64,000 bases of DNA, taken from a virus. Position 1 is the stretch's first letter, and every line of letters starts with the position of its first letter. This document shows, in pieces, positions 8,005-15,381 of the stretch. The stretch spans positions 1 to 64,000 of IMG/VR virus record IMGVR_UViG_3300029787_005266. One strand, written 5' to 3'. The notes below the pieces were generated by a model that worked only from the letters and a program-made list of their open reading frames with translations, did no database searches and was not told the origin of the DNA. Made by a program: the position numbers and the translations under genes.

Positions 8005-8803
8005 GTCTCTTTTTACGTTCTTCTTCTTTTTCATCTTCGAGTTTGATCAACTCTGCTTGTTTCAGTTCGTGTTCTATCTGTCTAGTATGTGATGGCATTA
8101 AACCATTCTCTTGCAGTATGTCATCACGCAGTGCCTGATTTTTCTTTTCCACATTCAGTATTCTTGTGAATGAATTTGTAATGGCCGCTGTGTAATAAGC
8201 AAACGGATTTTCTGATTTAGATTCATCAAACTGCAAACCAATCTGTGACAGTTGCATCAGTGCTTGTCCTTGCATCTCGTCATTGTATGTGTATCCACGC
8301 CAGTTACCTCTAGTACCATATCTTTGTACCAGCAACAGAAACATTTTGGCCAACTTGGGGGTCATGGCGCCATGATCAACAGAAAAATGTCCATTCTCCA
8401 TGCCACCTTTCCAGTGTGATTTGCCTACTAGTATCAACTTGTCCTTGTCGTTGTAACGCCAATGTTGGAATGGAGGAAAGTTACACTTAACCTTTGATTC
8501 TGCTATGTTTTTTGGTTTTGCTTTTCTATTTGAATTTGGCACATGATCAAATGTCATCACCCTAAAAACCAAATCTTGTTTTGTAATAGTCTTCGGATTG
8601 ATTTTTTCGCCAGTTGCTTTTTCCATTTTTTTGACTCTGTTACGCCTTGCTTCTGCCACGGACCTAATATTAATTTTTTTCAACTCGGGCACAATCACAT
8701 CAAAGTCACTGTCTTCATCTGAAATGTATGAACTGTATTTTTTCTTTGACTTGTGTATTTCCAACAGCAAGTCTCTGTTGTTTAAGTATTTGTTTCTAGC
8801 CAT
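7991..8803 (-). CDS. 55: Late-transcription sigma factor, gp55-like
   Basis: The 270-residue protein contains GNWRGYTYNDEMQGQALMQL and, further on, ENPFAYYTAAITNSFTRIL. These are the region-2 segments by which T4-like gp55 binds core RNA polymerase and reads the late promoter box. It is longer than T4 gp55 (185 residues), with a charged N-terminal extension of about 80 residues and a charged, helical C-terminal tail (EDEKEEERKKRLDTL). It replaces the host sigma factor late in infection, together with gp45 and gp33 equivalents that are not in this window. The gene is transcribed divergently from the baseplate operon, whose first late box (8837-8844) overlaps this gene's own -35 region. Confidence 0.9.
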   Translation of the reverse strand: MARNKYLNNRDLLLEIHKSKKKYSSYISDEDSDFDVIVPELKKINIRSVAEARRNRVKKMEKATGEKINPKTITKQDLVFRVMTFDHVPNSNRKAKPKNIAESKVKCNFPPFQHWRYNDKDKLILVGKSHWKGGMENGHFSVDHGAMTPKLAKMFLLLVQRYGTRGNWRGYTYNDEMQGQALMQLSQIGLQFDESKSENPFAYYTAAITNSFTRILNVEKKNQALRDDILQENGLMPSHTRQIEHELKQAELIKLEDEKEEERKKRLDTL

Positions 8804-8809
8804 ATCATT

Positions 8810-8838
8810 ATTATAAACTACTGTGTTAATTTATGCAA
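8810..8838 (-). promoter_or_regulatory. Sigma70-like promoter for the gp55 gene
   Basis: On the minus strand: TTGCAT (8838-8833), 17-base spacer, perfect TATAAT (8815-8810). The -10 ends six bases before the ATG at 8803, and no Shine-Dalgarno sequence is present. Its -35 overlaps the oppositely directed late box at 8837-8844. Confidence 0.55.
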
Positions 8839-8844
8839 TAAATA
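8837..8844 (+). promoter_or_regulatory. Late promoter box (NATAAATA) for the baseplate operon
   Basis: AATAAATA, matching the NATAAATA late box of T4-like marine phages (T4: TATAAATA). It ends seven bases before the ATG at 8852, so the predicted leader is about two bases. No Shine-Dalgarno sequence is visible. Confidence 0.6.
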
Positions 8845-8851
8845 TCTTTGT

Positions 8852-9763
8852 ATGAGTATTTTCACAAAAGGCTTACAAAATATCGGCAGTATAATACGGC
8901 AGGCAGGCACTGGTGGAGCAAATGCTGTGCAATCAAGACTGGCACAAGCAGGACTATTTCCTGGAGGCATATCAGGCAACAGCAGAAAGCCATTGGCATC
9001 CAACGCTGGGTCTCCGTCATCCACAGGTGATTGGGCAGTAAAATTAACACTTGCAAGACAGACATATTCGGACTTGTTTGGAGCATCGCCACTGTCGGCA
9101 GGGTTGACTGGTGGAGAAAACGGCATGCGATTTCCAACCACACCGTTTATCAATTTACAACACACAGCAAACTACAATCAAATTGCAGTGATGCACAACA
9201 ATTATCCTTATCAAGCATATCAAAATTCACAAGTGGCGCAGATCACAATATCAGGTGATTTTCCTGTGCAAGATCAAGCAAGTGGATTGAGATGGCTGTC
9301 AACAGTCCATTTTTTACGAACAATAACAAAAATGTATTATGGCGGAGAGTTGAATACAGGCAATCCACCACCAGTGGCTAGGCTAAATGGATATGGAGAT
9401 CATGTGTTCAACAATGTCCCTTGTGTGGTCACAGACTTTACAGTTGAATTTAGACAAAATGTAGACTACATCGGAATAGTTGTACCTACCGGCGGATCGA
9501 CGGCATTGCCTAGAGGGGTACCAGGCTTTTTAGGAGAAAATGCATCAGAGTTCGATCGTGCAAGATTTGGAGCCAGCGGTGCATCTCAATTGAGATCAGA
9601 TCCAACACAGGCTGTAAATGTTGATGGTCCTATAAACAAAGTTCCAACAGATTCACTTATAACAGTGACAGTTATTCCTGTATACTCACGTAACAAAATC
9701 TCAAACCAGTTTGATCTTAAATCATTTGCTAACGGTGATTTAACAAATAGAGGATTCATTTAA
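8852..9763 (+). CDS. Baseplate/tail-tube junction protein, gp48-like (tentative)
   Basis: This structural protein of 303 residues is the first gene of the late baseplate operon. It has a flexible Gly/Ser/Ala-rich N-terminus, a central ITISGDFPVQD and LRWLSTVHFLRTITKMYYGG, and a C-terminal ITVTVIPVYSRNKISNQFD. These are typical of the marine T4-like protein annotated as baseplate tail tube cap (gp48) or initiator (gp54). Direct similarity to T4 gp48 is not evident to me by eye, so the name rests on position before gp53 and on general character. Its stop overlaps the gp53 start (TAATG). Confidence 0.55.
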   Translation: MSIFTKGLQNIGSIIRQAGTGGANAVQSRLAQAGLFPGGISGNSRKPLASNAGSPSSTGDWAVKLTLARQTYSDLFGASPLSAGLTGGENGMRFPTTPFINLQHTANYNQIAVMHNNYPYQAYQNSQVAQITISGDFPVQDQASGLRWLSTVHFLRTITKMYYGGELNTGNPPPVARLNGYGDHVFNNVPCVVTDFTVEFRQNVDYIGIVVPTGGSTALPRGVPGFLGENASEFDRARFGASGASQLRSDPTQAVNVDGPINKVPTDSLITVTVIPVYSRNKISNQFDLKSFANGDLTNRGFI

Positions 9764-10062
9764 TGTCTGATTATGAAAATACATCGCCCTATTTTGATAC
9801 TCGGCAAGGAAGAGAAACATTAGGTTTACTAAACAAAAGACAATTTGAGTTTATGCAGGATGATGTATTGTACGAAATCGATTCTTTCTACGAACACAGA
9901 CCAGACCTGTTAAGTTATGACTTGTATGGTACGCCTAAGTTATGGTGGTGTTTTCAACATCGCAACATGGACACAATAACAGATCCAATATGGTCATTCA
10001 CAGCAGGAACACTTATACGTATTCCTAAGAAGTCCACGTTGGAAGAATACTTGGAAATTTAA
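9763..10062 (+). CDS. 53: Baseplate wedge subunit gp53
   Basis: The small protein of 99 residues has the pattern of the gp53 family: SYDLYGTPKLWWCFQHRNMD followed by DPIWSFTAGTLIRIP. T4 gp53 is longer (196 residues), but marine T4-like phages have shorter forms. In T4 it joins wedges to the central hub. The ATG overlaps the preceding stop, and AGAGGA lies ten bases upstream. It is followed one base later by the GTG start of the large hub-like gene. Confidence 0.85.
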   Translation: MSDYENTSPYFDTRQGRETLGLLNKRQFEFMQDDVLYEIDSFYEHRPDLLSYDLYGTPKLWWCFQHRNMDTITDPIWSFTAGTLIRIPKKSTLEEYLEI

Positions 10063-10063
10063 A

Positions 10064-12538
10064 GTGGCTTACGAAACTTTTACAGGAAAAGGCGGTGGAG
10101 CAGATGCCAAAAAGTGGCAGAGGGCATCCAAGAAGAGCCAATATTCTACAAAATTGGCGCAGGGACAAACAGCAGAGAAAAAAAGTTTTTTAAAAAATTT
10201 GGCAAGCGATTTGTCGACAATTTACGGAGTAGTATCTGGTGGAGTAGAAGGTGTATTAGGAGCAGTAGGTGACAAATTTGCATCAGTACAACAAGATACT
10301 GCAGGCAACATATTCCAAAACCCAGGAGATACTACAAAGATTCCACCCATGAAAAAAGGAGGCATTGTCACATACGGATCAGGTCTGAATACAAAAAATG
10401 TGATGAGTGGAGATAAACCAGTAACATGGGGAGCAGGGCCTTCATTTGGTGGCTCAGGCAATCATCCTGCTACAAGGGGAATAACACAAAACTCAAATAT
10501 ATCGCAGGCGCTGAAAAATAAAGGCAATGCATTGCCATCAGCAATATCGTCTCGTATGCAATCGGGCGAAGCACAAGAATTTTTAAATTCAACAAATAAT
10601 GTATTTGCTCCAATGACGCGAGGATCTAATCCTTTATTAGATTTCGAAACACAGAATTATGTTATTACGTTAAGTTGTGTGTCTCAACAACAATTTAACA
10701 ACGGAACATATAGAAATAATCCAGGAGTTGTAATTGCAAAAACTGGCGGAAAAGGAAGACAAGGCACAGGGCCTTTATCATATGATTATTATATTGAAAG
10801 ATTAACAGTAAGAAGCACTGTTGCTCCTACTCCTAACGCTTTTGCCACTAATGCATATCAAATATTTTTTGATATTCAAGAACCATTAGGAGTAGATTTA
10901 ATTCCTGCTCTTATTCAAGCATCGTTGCAACAAGGATATCAAAATCATTTATCCGCAGTGTATGTGATAAAAATTGAATTTGTTGGAAATGATGATAATG
11001 GTATGCCACGAAAAATTCCTGGAACTACAAGATATATTCCTTGTAGGTTGTTCAAAGTTGATTTGGACATTGACGAAGGAGGCGGAAGATACAACATACA
11101 GGCCGCACCCTACAATTACGTACAGCAATTAACATCATATGACAAACTAAATGAATCTGTAGTTCATACTGGAACAGATGTGAAAACTTTAGTGCAAAAT
11201 TTTTTTACTGGATTGAATGAAAATTACAAAGTAAAAAAAGATGAAGACAAAGTTGTTGTGAAACCTCACCTGTATGAATTTGATATATCAGGATCGTCTG
11301 CGGACATAATAAAATCAAAATTAGGTTTTGGTGACTCAGGAGCATCTGCGAATCAGGCAATAAATGTATCACCTAGCGGAGGCCCTGGCGGAGGCGATAC
11401 TGCTTCTCGTAAAGTTACTGCCCAAAAAGGAACATCTATTGTAGAATATCTTACGCATGTCGTACAAAACTCAAAATTTATATTGAATCAGTTTGATGCT
11501 TCTAATGATACCAAAGATGAAATATTCAGCACAATAAAAATAATGCCAAGCACTGAAATAATGGATGTTGATAATGGATTAGGCGAACCACAGTACAAAT
11601 TTACCTATTCACTTAGACAACAAAAGATTGCAGTAGAGTCAACCAGTGTAGCACCAGTAAGAACTTACAATTACATCTATACAGGTGAAAACAAAGATGT
11701 GCTAAATCTAGATATAAAATATCAATTTGCTTATTTCCAACCAGGCAGATACTATGATGCTATGCAAAATAAACTTAAAAATGATGACGATGGATTAGAA
11801 GAAGAAAGCACATCTAATCAAGGTCCAAGTTTTAATGATGCTTCTTTAGGTAAAGGTGGAACAACAGCATCCAAAGTTCCAACAGCACAAAAATCTGCAG
11901 ACACTATTAATCCAGATGCTCCTGCTGAAAACAGAGAAATGGCAGATGTATTCAGACAAATTTTAGAAGATCCTGCCGCTGATTTAATTGTTGTGGATCT
12001 AACAATATTAGGAGATCCTTACTGGATCGAACAAAAAACACTGAATCCTGGCAACAATCAAATGACATCTGATGGACAAACCGAACCAGATGGGTCTGTA
12101 TCTCCTGATGCAAACAATATTGTAGTACAGTTGAATGCGAGATATCCATCCGATTTAAACGATGACACAGGCTTAATGAGACTTAATTTGTCTGCCTTTT
12201 TCCAAGGAAAGTTTAGAGTAATATTATGTGAATCTAATTTTGAAGGCGGAGTGTTTCAACAAACAATTACAATGACAAGATTCAGAGAACAAGAAAATGA
12301 TGTAAAATATACTCCAGCAAAAGGAATAGCATCTAATATGGATATAAGAAGACCAGATGCCTTAGGTGGGTCAATAGATTTAAGAAGACCAGATGCCTTA
12401 GGTAAATCTACTTCCAATGTAATTTACAAAAACAAAAACAATACTGGGTCAAACGGGTTCCTATCCATAGACAAGATAGCTAACAATAATAAAAAGAAAC
12501 GAAAAGTCAATAAGGGATTACGTAGATTAGGATTATAG
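10064..12538 (+). CDS. Large baseplate hub-type protein (gp27 equivalent by position)
   Basis: The 824-residue protein starts with GTG at 10064, the only start that keeps the full N-terminus; GGAAA lies upstream. The first 190 residues are Gly/Lys/Ser rich and look disordered. From about residue 195 a folded region begins (FETQNYVITLSCVSQQQF), with two Gly-Gly-rich linkers near residues 430 and 590. The C-terminal third has FRQILEDPAADLIVVDLTIL and GDPYWIEQKT, seen in the corresponding marine phage protein. The position directly before gp5 is that of the hub protein carrying the spike. A near-identical pair of RRPDALG segments lies close to the C-terminus. I cannot show homology to T4 gp27, so only the structural role is supported. 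Confidence 0.55.
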   Translation: MAYETFTGKGGGADAKKWQRASKKSQYSTKLAQGQTAEKKSFLKNLASDLSTIYGVVSGGVEGVLGAVGDKFASVQQDTAGNIFQNPGDTTKIPPMKKGGIVTYGSGLNTKNVMSGDKPVTWGAGPSFGGSGNHPATRGITQNSNISQALKNKGNALPSAISSRMQSGEAQEFLNSTNNVFAPMTRGSNPLLDFETQNYVITLSCVSQQQFNNGTYRNNPGVVIAKTGGKGRQGTGPLSYDYYIERLTVRSTVAPTPNAFATNAYQIFFDIQEPLGVDLIPALIQASLQQGYQNHLSAVYVIKIEFVGNDDNGMPRKIPGTTRYIPCRLFKVDLDIDEGGGRYNIQAAPYNYVQQLTSYDKLNESVVHTGTDVKTLVQNFFTGLNENYKVKKDEDKVVVKPHLYEFDISGSSADIIKSKLGFGDSGASANQAINVSPSGGPGGGDTASRKVTAQKGTSIVEYLTHVVQNSKFILNQFDASNDTKDEIFSTIKIMPSTEIMDVDNGLGEPQYKFTYSLRQQKIAVESTSVAPVRTYNYIYTGENKDVLNLDIKYQFAYFQPGRYYDAMQNKLKNDDDGLEEESTSNQGPSFNDASLGKGGTTASKVPTAQKSADTINPDAPAENREMADVFRQILEDPAADLIVVDLTILGDPYWIEQKTLNPGNNQMTSDGQTEPDGSVSPDANNIVVQLNARYPSDLNDDTGLMRLNLSAFFQGKFRVILCESNFEGGVFQQTITMTRFREQENDVKYTPAKGIASNMDIRRPDALGGSIDLRRPDALGKSTSNVIYKNKNNTGSNGFLSIDKIANNNKKKRKVNKGLRRLGL
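12345..12403 (+). repeat. Two 23-base direct repeats in the hub-type gene
   Basis: The same 23 bases occur at 12345-12367 and 12381-12403, in frame, encoding RRPDALG twice 12 residues apart. They look like a recent short tandem duplication. Confidence 0.8.
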
Positions 12539-14455
12539 ATGCCACAGCATGTAAGAGAGTACAATCCAATATCGCCTTCTATGGGTGTATATCTTGCCAC
12601 TGTGATGAATTCTGCAGATGTAAACAGATCCGGTCGATTGGAAGTTTCTATACCAGCACTTCAAACATACAAAGACGCACCTGATAGATCTGTTGCTGAT
12701 GTCACCTACACTGTAAGATATTGTTCACCATTTGCTGGCCAAACACCTGTGCGTGATGCTAGAGGCACCAACAGTGGAGACTTCCATGCCACACAAAAGT
12801 CATATGGTTTTTGGGCAGTACCGCCAGATGTAGGCACACAGGTGCTTGTGATGTTTGCCAATGGCAATGTAAATGAAGGCTTTTGGATAGGTTGTGTACC
12901 AGATATGCAAATTAATCACATGGTGCCTGGATTAGCATCCTCAGAACGAAGTATTGAAGAAGGTGGAGGCGGTCCTGGAGGAGGCGATGCACAAAAAAGG
13001 TTTGGTGGATTGGGAATAGAAGACTTACCTGTAGCAGAACCAAACAGAAAAGTTACAGACGATGCTGTTGGTATAAACACAGATTATGCTTCCGACAACA
13101 GTGCAAAATATAGACCGGTGCACACACCCATGGCAGAGACATTGTTGTCACAAGGATTAATCAAAGACAAAATTAGAGGAATAACCACATCCTCAGCTAG
13201 ACGTGAAACACCTTCACAAGTGTTTGGTATAAGCACACCAGGCCCTATAGACTTTGAGGGGCAATTTGCGGCTCCTAACACAGACGCTGTAAACAGACAC
13301 GGAAAAGTAGGAGAAAAATTTGCACACTCAAGATTAGGTGGCCATTCGTTTGTGATGGATGATGGTACTCCTAGTGAAGAAGGAAAAACACCTATTGAAA
13401 GTGAAATGATAAGATTTAGAACACGCAAAGGCGCTCAAGTATTGTTGCATGATTCAGAAAACATGGTGTACATCATAAACAGCACAGGCACAGCATGGAT
13501 AGAACTTTCAGAAGATGGAAAAATTGACCTGTTTGCAGATGAGTCGTTCAGTGTGCATACCATTGGTGATTTTAATCTGAGAGCAGAACGTGACATCAAT
13601 ATAGAAGCGGCCAGAAACATCAACATGAAAGCCACAGGACAAAATACAACAGATCAATTTATAAATTCAAATGAAGATATTGTTACAGGCAGAATACACA
13701 TTGATGCCAAAGAGGATATTGAAATGATTGCAGAATTAGATATCAAAGCAAAAGCAGGAGTTGATATAGAAATGTTTGCAGTAAAAGATATTGCAGTGCA
13801 TTCAGGAGAAGATTTTAATTTAGAAACTGGTTTAGATATACACATGAGAGCAAATGATGATTTTGAATTGTTTGTTACAGACAATGCCAGTTTAGAAATA
13901 GGAAGTGATGATAGCACCGGACCTGGTGGCTCTGCTAGAGGAGATTTACAAATCAGAGTGAAAAATGATCATAAACTTTTTACTGGTGCTGATTACAAAA
14001 GGTATATCACGGGTAACCACCTGCTGGAAGCTGCCGGAGATGATAAAATATATGCCGCAAATCATTGGGCCAATGTGACCGGTGAAATACATTTTAACAC
14101 ATCAGGCAAGGTTGATGCAGGAGTAGTAGGTTCAAGTTTATTGCCAGTTGGCATAGTTGGAGTACAAGGAGAACGTGTGCCTGCCGATGTTGTTGTGCAA
14201 TTAGATACATTTGAAAATGTAATTGTTCCCCAGAGCATTGACAAAGAAGTAGATGAAATTAAAAGGCAATCTATTATGAAACGTGTGCCTACAGCAGAGC
14301 CTTATGCAGAACATGAAAACAAACGAAAAGTAGTTCTCAATAACATAGTGTCAGTAGACAAATCAGGAATATTGTTTACAGATAGAGAATTAAAAGATGA
14401 AAGATTTACAGAAACTCCTGACAACGAAGATGCACAAGCAAGGAGAGGTGTATAA
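12539..14455 (+). CDS. 5: Baseplate central spike, gp5-like, without lysozyme domain
   Basis: The 638-residue protein has an N-terminal OB-fold as in gp5: MGVYLATVMNSADVNRSGRL, then YGFWAVPPDVGTQVLVMF and GFWIGCVPDM, up to about residue 125. A Gly-rich linker and an extended region follow. From about residue 300 comes a long run of repeats such as DFNLRAERDINIEAARNINM that form the triple-stranded beta-helix needle of gp5 and VgrG. The T4 lysozyme domain normally sits between these parts. Here that interval has no recognisable catalytic Glu-Asp-Thr lysozyme pattern, so cell-wall lysis must come from elsewhere. It starts one base after the hub gene and overlaps the PAAR gene. Confidence 0.85.
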   Translation: MPQHVREYNPISPSMGVYLATVMNSADVNRSGRLEVSIPALQTYKDAPDRSVADVTYTVRYCSPFAGQTPVRDARGTNSGDFHATQKSYGFWAVPPDVGTQVLVMFANGNVNEGFWIGCVPDMQINHMVPGLASSERSIEEGGGGPGGGDAQKRFGGLGIEDLPVAEPNRKVTDDAVGINTDYASDNSAKYRPVHTPMAETLLSQGLIKDKIRGITTSSARRETPSQVFGISTPGPIDFEGQFAAPNTDAVNRHGKVGEKFAHSRLGGHSFVMDDGTPSEEGKTPIESEMIRFRTRKGAQVLLHDSENMVYIINSTGTAWIELSEDGKIDLFADESFSVHTIGDFNLRAERDINIEAARNINMKATGQNTTDQFINSNEDIVTGRIHIDAKEDIEMIAELDIKAKAGVDIEMFAVKDIAVHSGEDFNLETGLDIHMRANDDFELFVTDNASLEIGSDDSTGPGGSARGDLQIRVKNDHKLFTGADYKRYITGNHLLEAAGDDKIYAANHWANVTGEIHFNTSGKVDAGVVGSSLLPVGIVGVQGERVPADVVVQLDTFENVIVPQSIDKEVDEIKRQSIMKRVPTAEPYAEHENKRKVVLNNIVSVDKSGILFTDRELKDERFTETPDNEDAQARRGV

Positions 14456-14715
14456 TGCCAGGAGTATGCAGAGACAACGATGCGGCAGGTGGTGATTTAG
14501 TTCCATCACAGACCACAGTAAAAGCAAACGGTGAAGAAATAATTGTTAATGGTGATACAGTGGCGGCACATGGACTTGCTCCACACTTAGAACAGACCAT
14601 AGTGGCCGGGTCGAATGCAGTATTTGTTGGCGGCAAGGCAGTGTGTAATGCTGGCGATGTTGCATCAGTTTGTGGCGAGGCTGCCACAGGTTCTAGTGAT
14701 GTGTTTGTAGGATAA
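14455..14715 (+). CDS. PAAR-domain spike tip protein
   Basis: The 86-residue protein begins MPGVCRDNDAAGG, the usual PAAR opening. It has His residues in AAHGLAPH and Cys residues in AVCNAGDVASVC, the likely zinc ligands of the cone. PAAR proteins cap the gp5/VgrG needle and pierce the outer membrane. The ATG overlaps the stop of gp5 (ATAATG) and follows a strong GGAGAGG. The gene order gp5-PAAR supports the call. Confidence 0.9.
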   Translation: MPGVCRDNDAAGGDLVPSQTTVKANGEEIIVNGDTVAAHGLAPHLEQTIVAGSNAVFVGGKAVCNAGDVASVCGEAATGSSDVFVG

Positions 14716-14723
14716 GTAATAGT

Positions 14724-14885
14724 ATGGCTGATACAGATATATGTAAAAATTGCAACTCCCCGTCACACTGCACTGGTGAATCTCCGAGAATGAAAGAGTT
14801 TGCCATGTCCGCCGAGGGGTCAGATGCAGATAGATGTTATAAATGTAATTGCGTCCAATGTGATGGTTCGGCTCTTGTAAAATAG
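14724..14885 (+). CDS. Small cysteine-rich protein, function unknown
   Basis: This 53-residue frame fills the gap between the PAAR and gp25 genes exactly; its ATG is preceded by AGGATAAG. It has seven cysteines, at residues 7, 10, 16, 38, 41, 43 and 46. The CxxC at 7-10 and the CxxCxCxxC at 38-46 suggest a zinc-ribbon or iron-sulfur mini-domain. Being in the baseplate operon it may be a spike-associated protein or an assembly factor. I know of no assigned function. Evidence for coding is position, spacing and cysteine pattern. Confidence 0.7.
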   Translation: MADTDICKNCNSPSHCTGESPRMKEFAMSAEGSDADRCYKCNCVQCDGSALVK

Positions 14886-14889
14886 ATTT

Positions 14890-15342
14890 ATGGCAGTAAA
14901 AAACTTCAACGAAGTAAATTCAACCACACAAGGTGTGTCTAACACAAGAATATTTCGAGGACACAGTTCAGTCGGCAGAGACTTTGCTGATACTAAACTG
15001 TATGATATAGAATTGGTCAAACAAGATTTACTCAATCATTTCAATATGTTAAAGGGTGAAAAACTGGAAAATCCAGACTTTGGCACAAATATTTGGTTAT
15101 ATTTGATGGATCCATTGGATGATGAAACCAGAAATGCTGTGATAGAGGAAGTTGAAGCAATCATAAACTATGATCCACGTGTTGAAATGGACAGTATAGA
15201 AGTTAATGATTACGAACAAGGACTGCAAGTAAAAGTGTCTATTTTGTACACTGGATACGGATTAGGTGAATCCATGGACTTGTTATTCGACTCACAACAG
15301 GGATTATTGGCTGGCCCTTCACAAGTTTATTCTGCGGCCTAA
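14890..15342 (+). CDS. 25: Baseplate wedge protein gp25
   Basis: The 150-residue protein has the GPW/gp25 fold. It has a central LKGEKLENPDFGTNIWLYLMDP, where the conserved short motif …E..P.FG..I… is the hallmark, followed by an acidic helix and VNDYEQGLQVKVSILY. T4 gp25 is 132 residues. In contractile systems gp25 locks the sheath to the wedge and starts sheath assembly. It lies four bases after the small cysteine-rich gene and is followed by the late box of gp6. Confidence 0.92.
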   Translation: MAVKNFNEVNSTTQGVSNTRIFRGHSSVGRDFADTKLYDIELVKQDLLNHFNMLKGEKLENPDFGTNIWLYLMDPLDDETRNAVIEEVEAIINYDPRVEMDSIEVNDYEQGLQVKVSILYTGYGLGESMDLLFDSQQGLLAGPSQVYSAA

Positions 15343-15368
15343 TCATAAACTCAGCACTTTTTAAAAAC

Positions 15369-15376
15369 TATAAATA
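15369..15376 (+). promoter_or_regulatory. Late promoter box (TATAAATA) for gp6
   Basis: A perfect T4 late box TATAAATA in the 39-base gap between gp25 and gp6. It ends five bases before the gp6 ATG (15382), so the expected start of transcription coincides with the start codon. No Shine-Dalgarno sequence follows. Confidence 0.75.
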
Positions 15377-15381
15377 TTATT

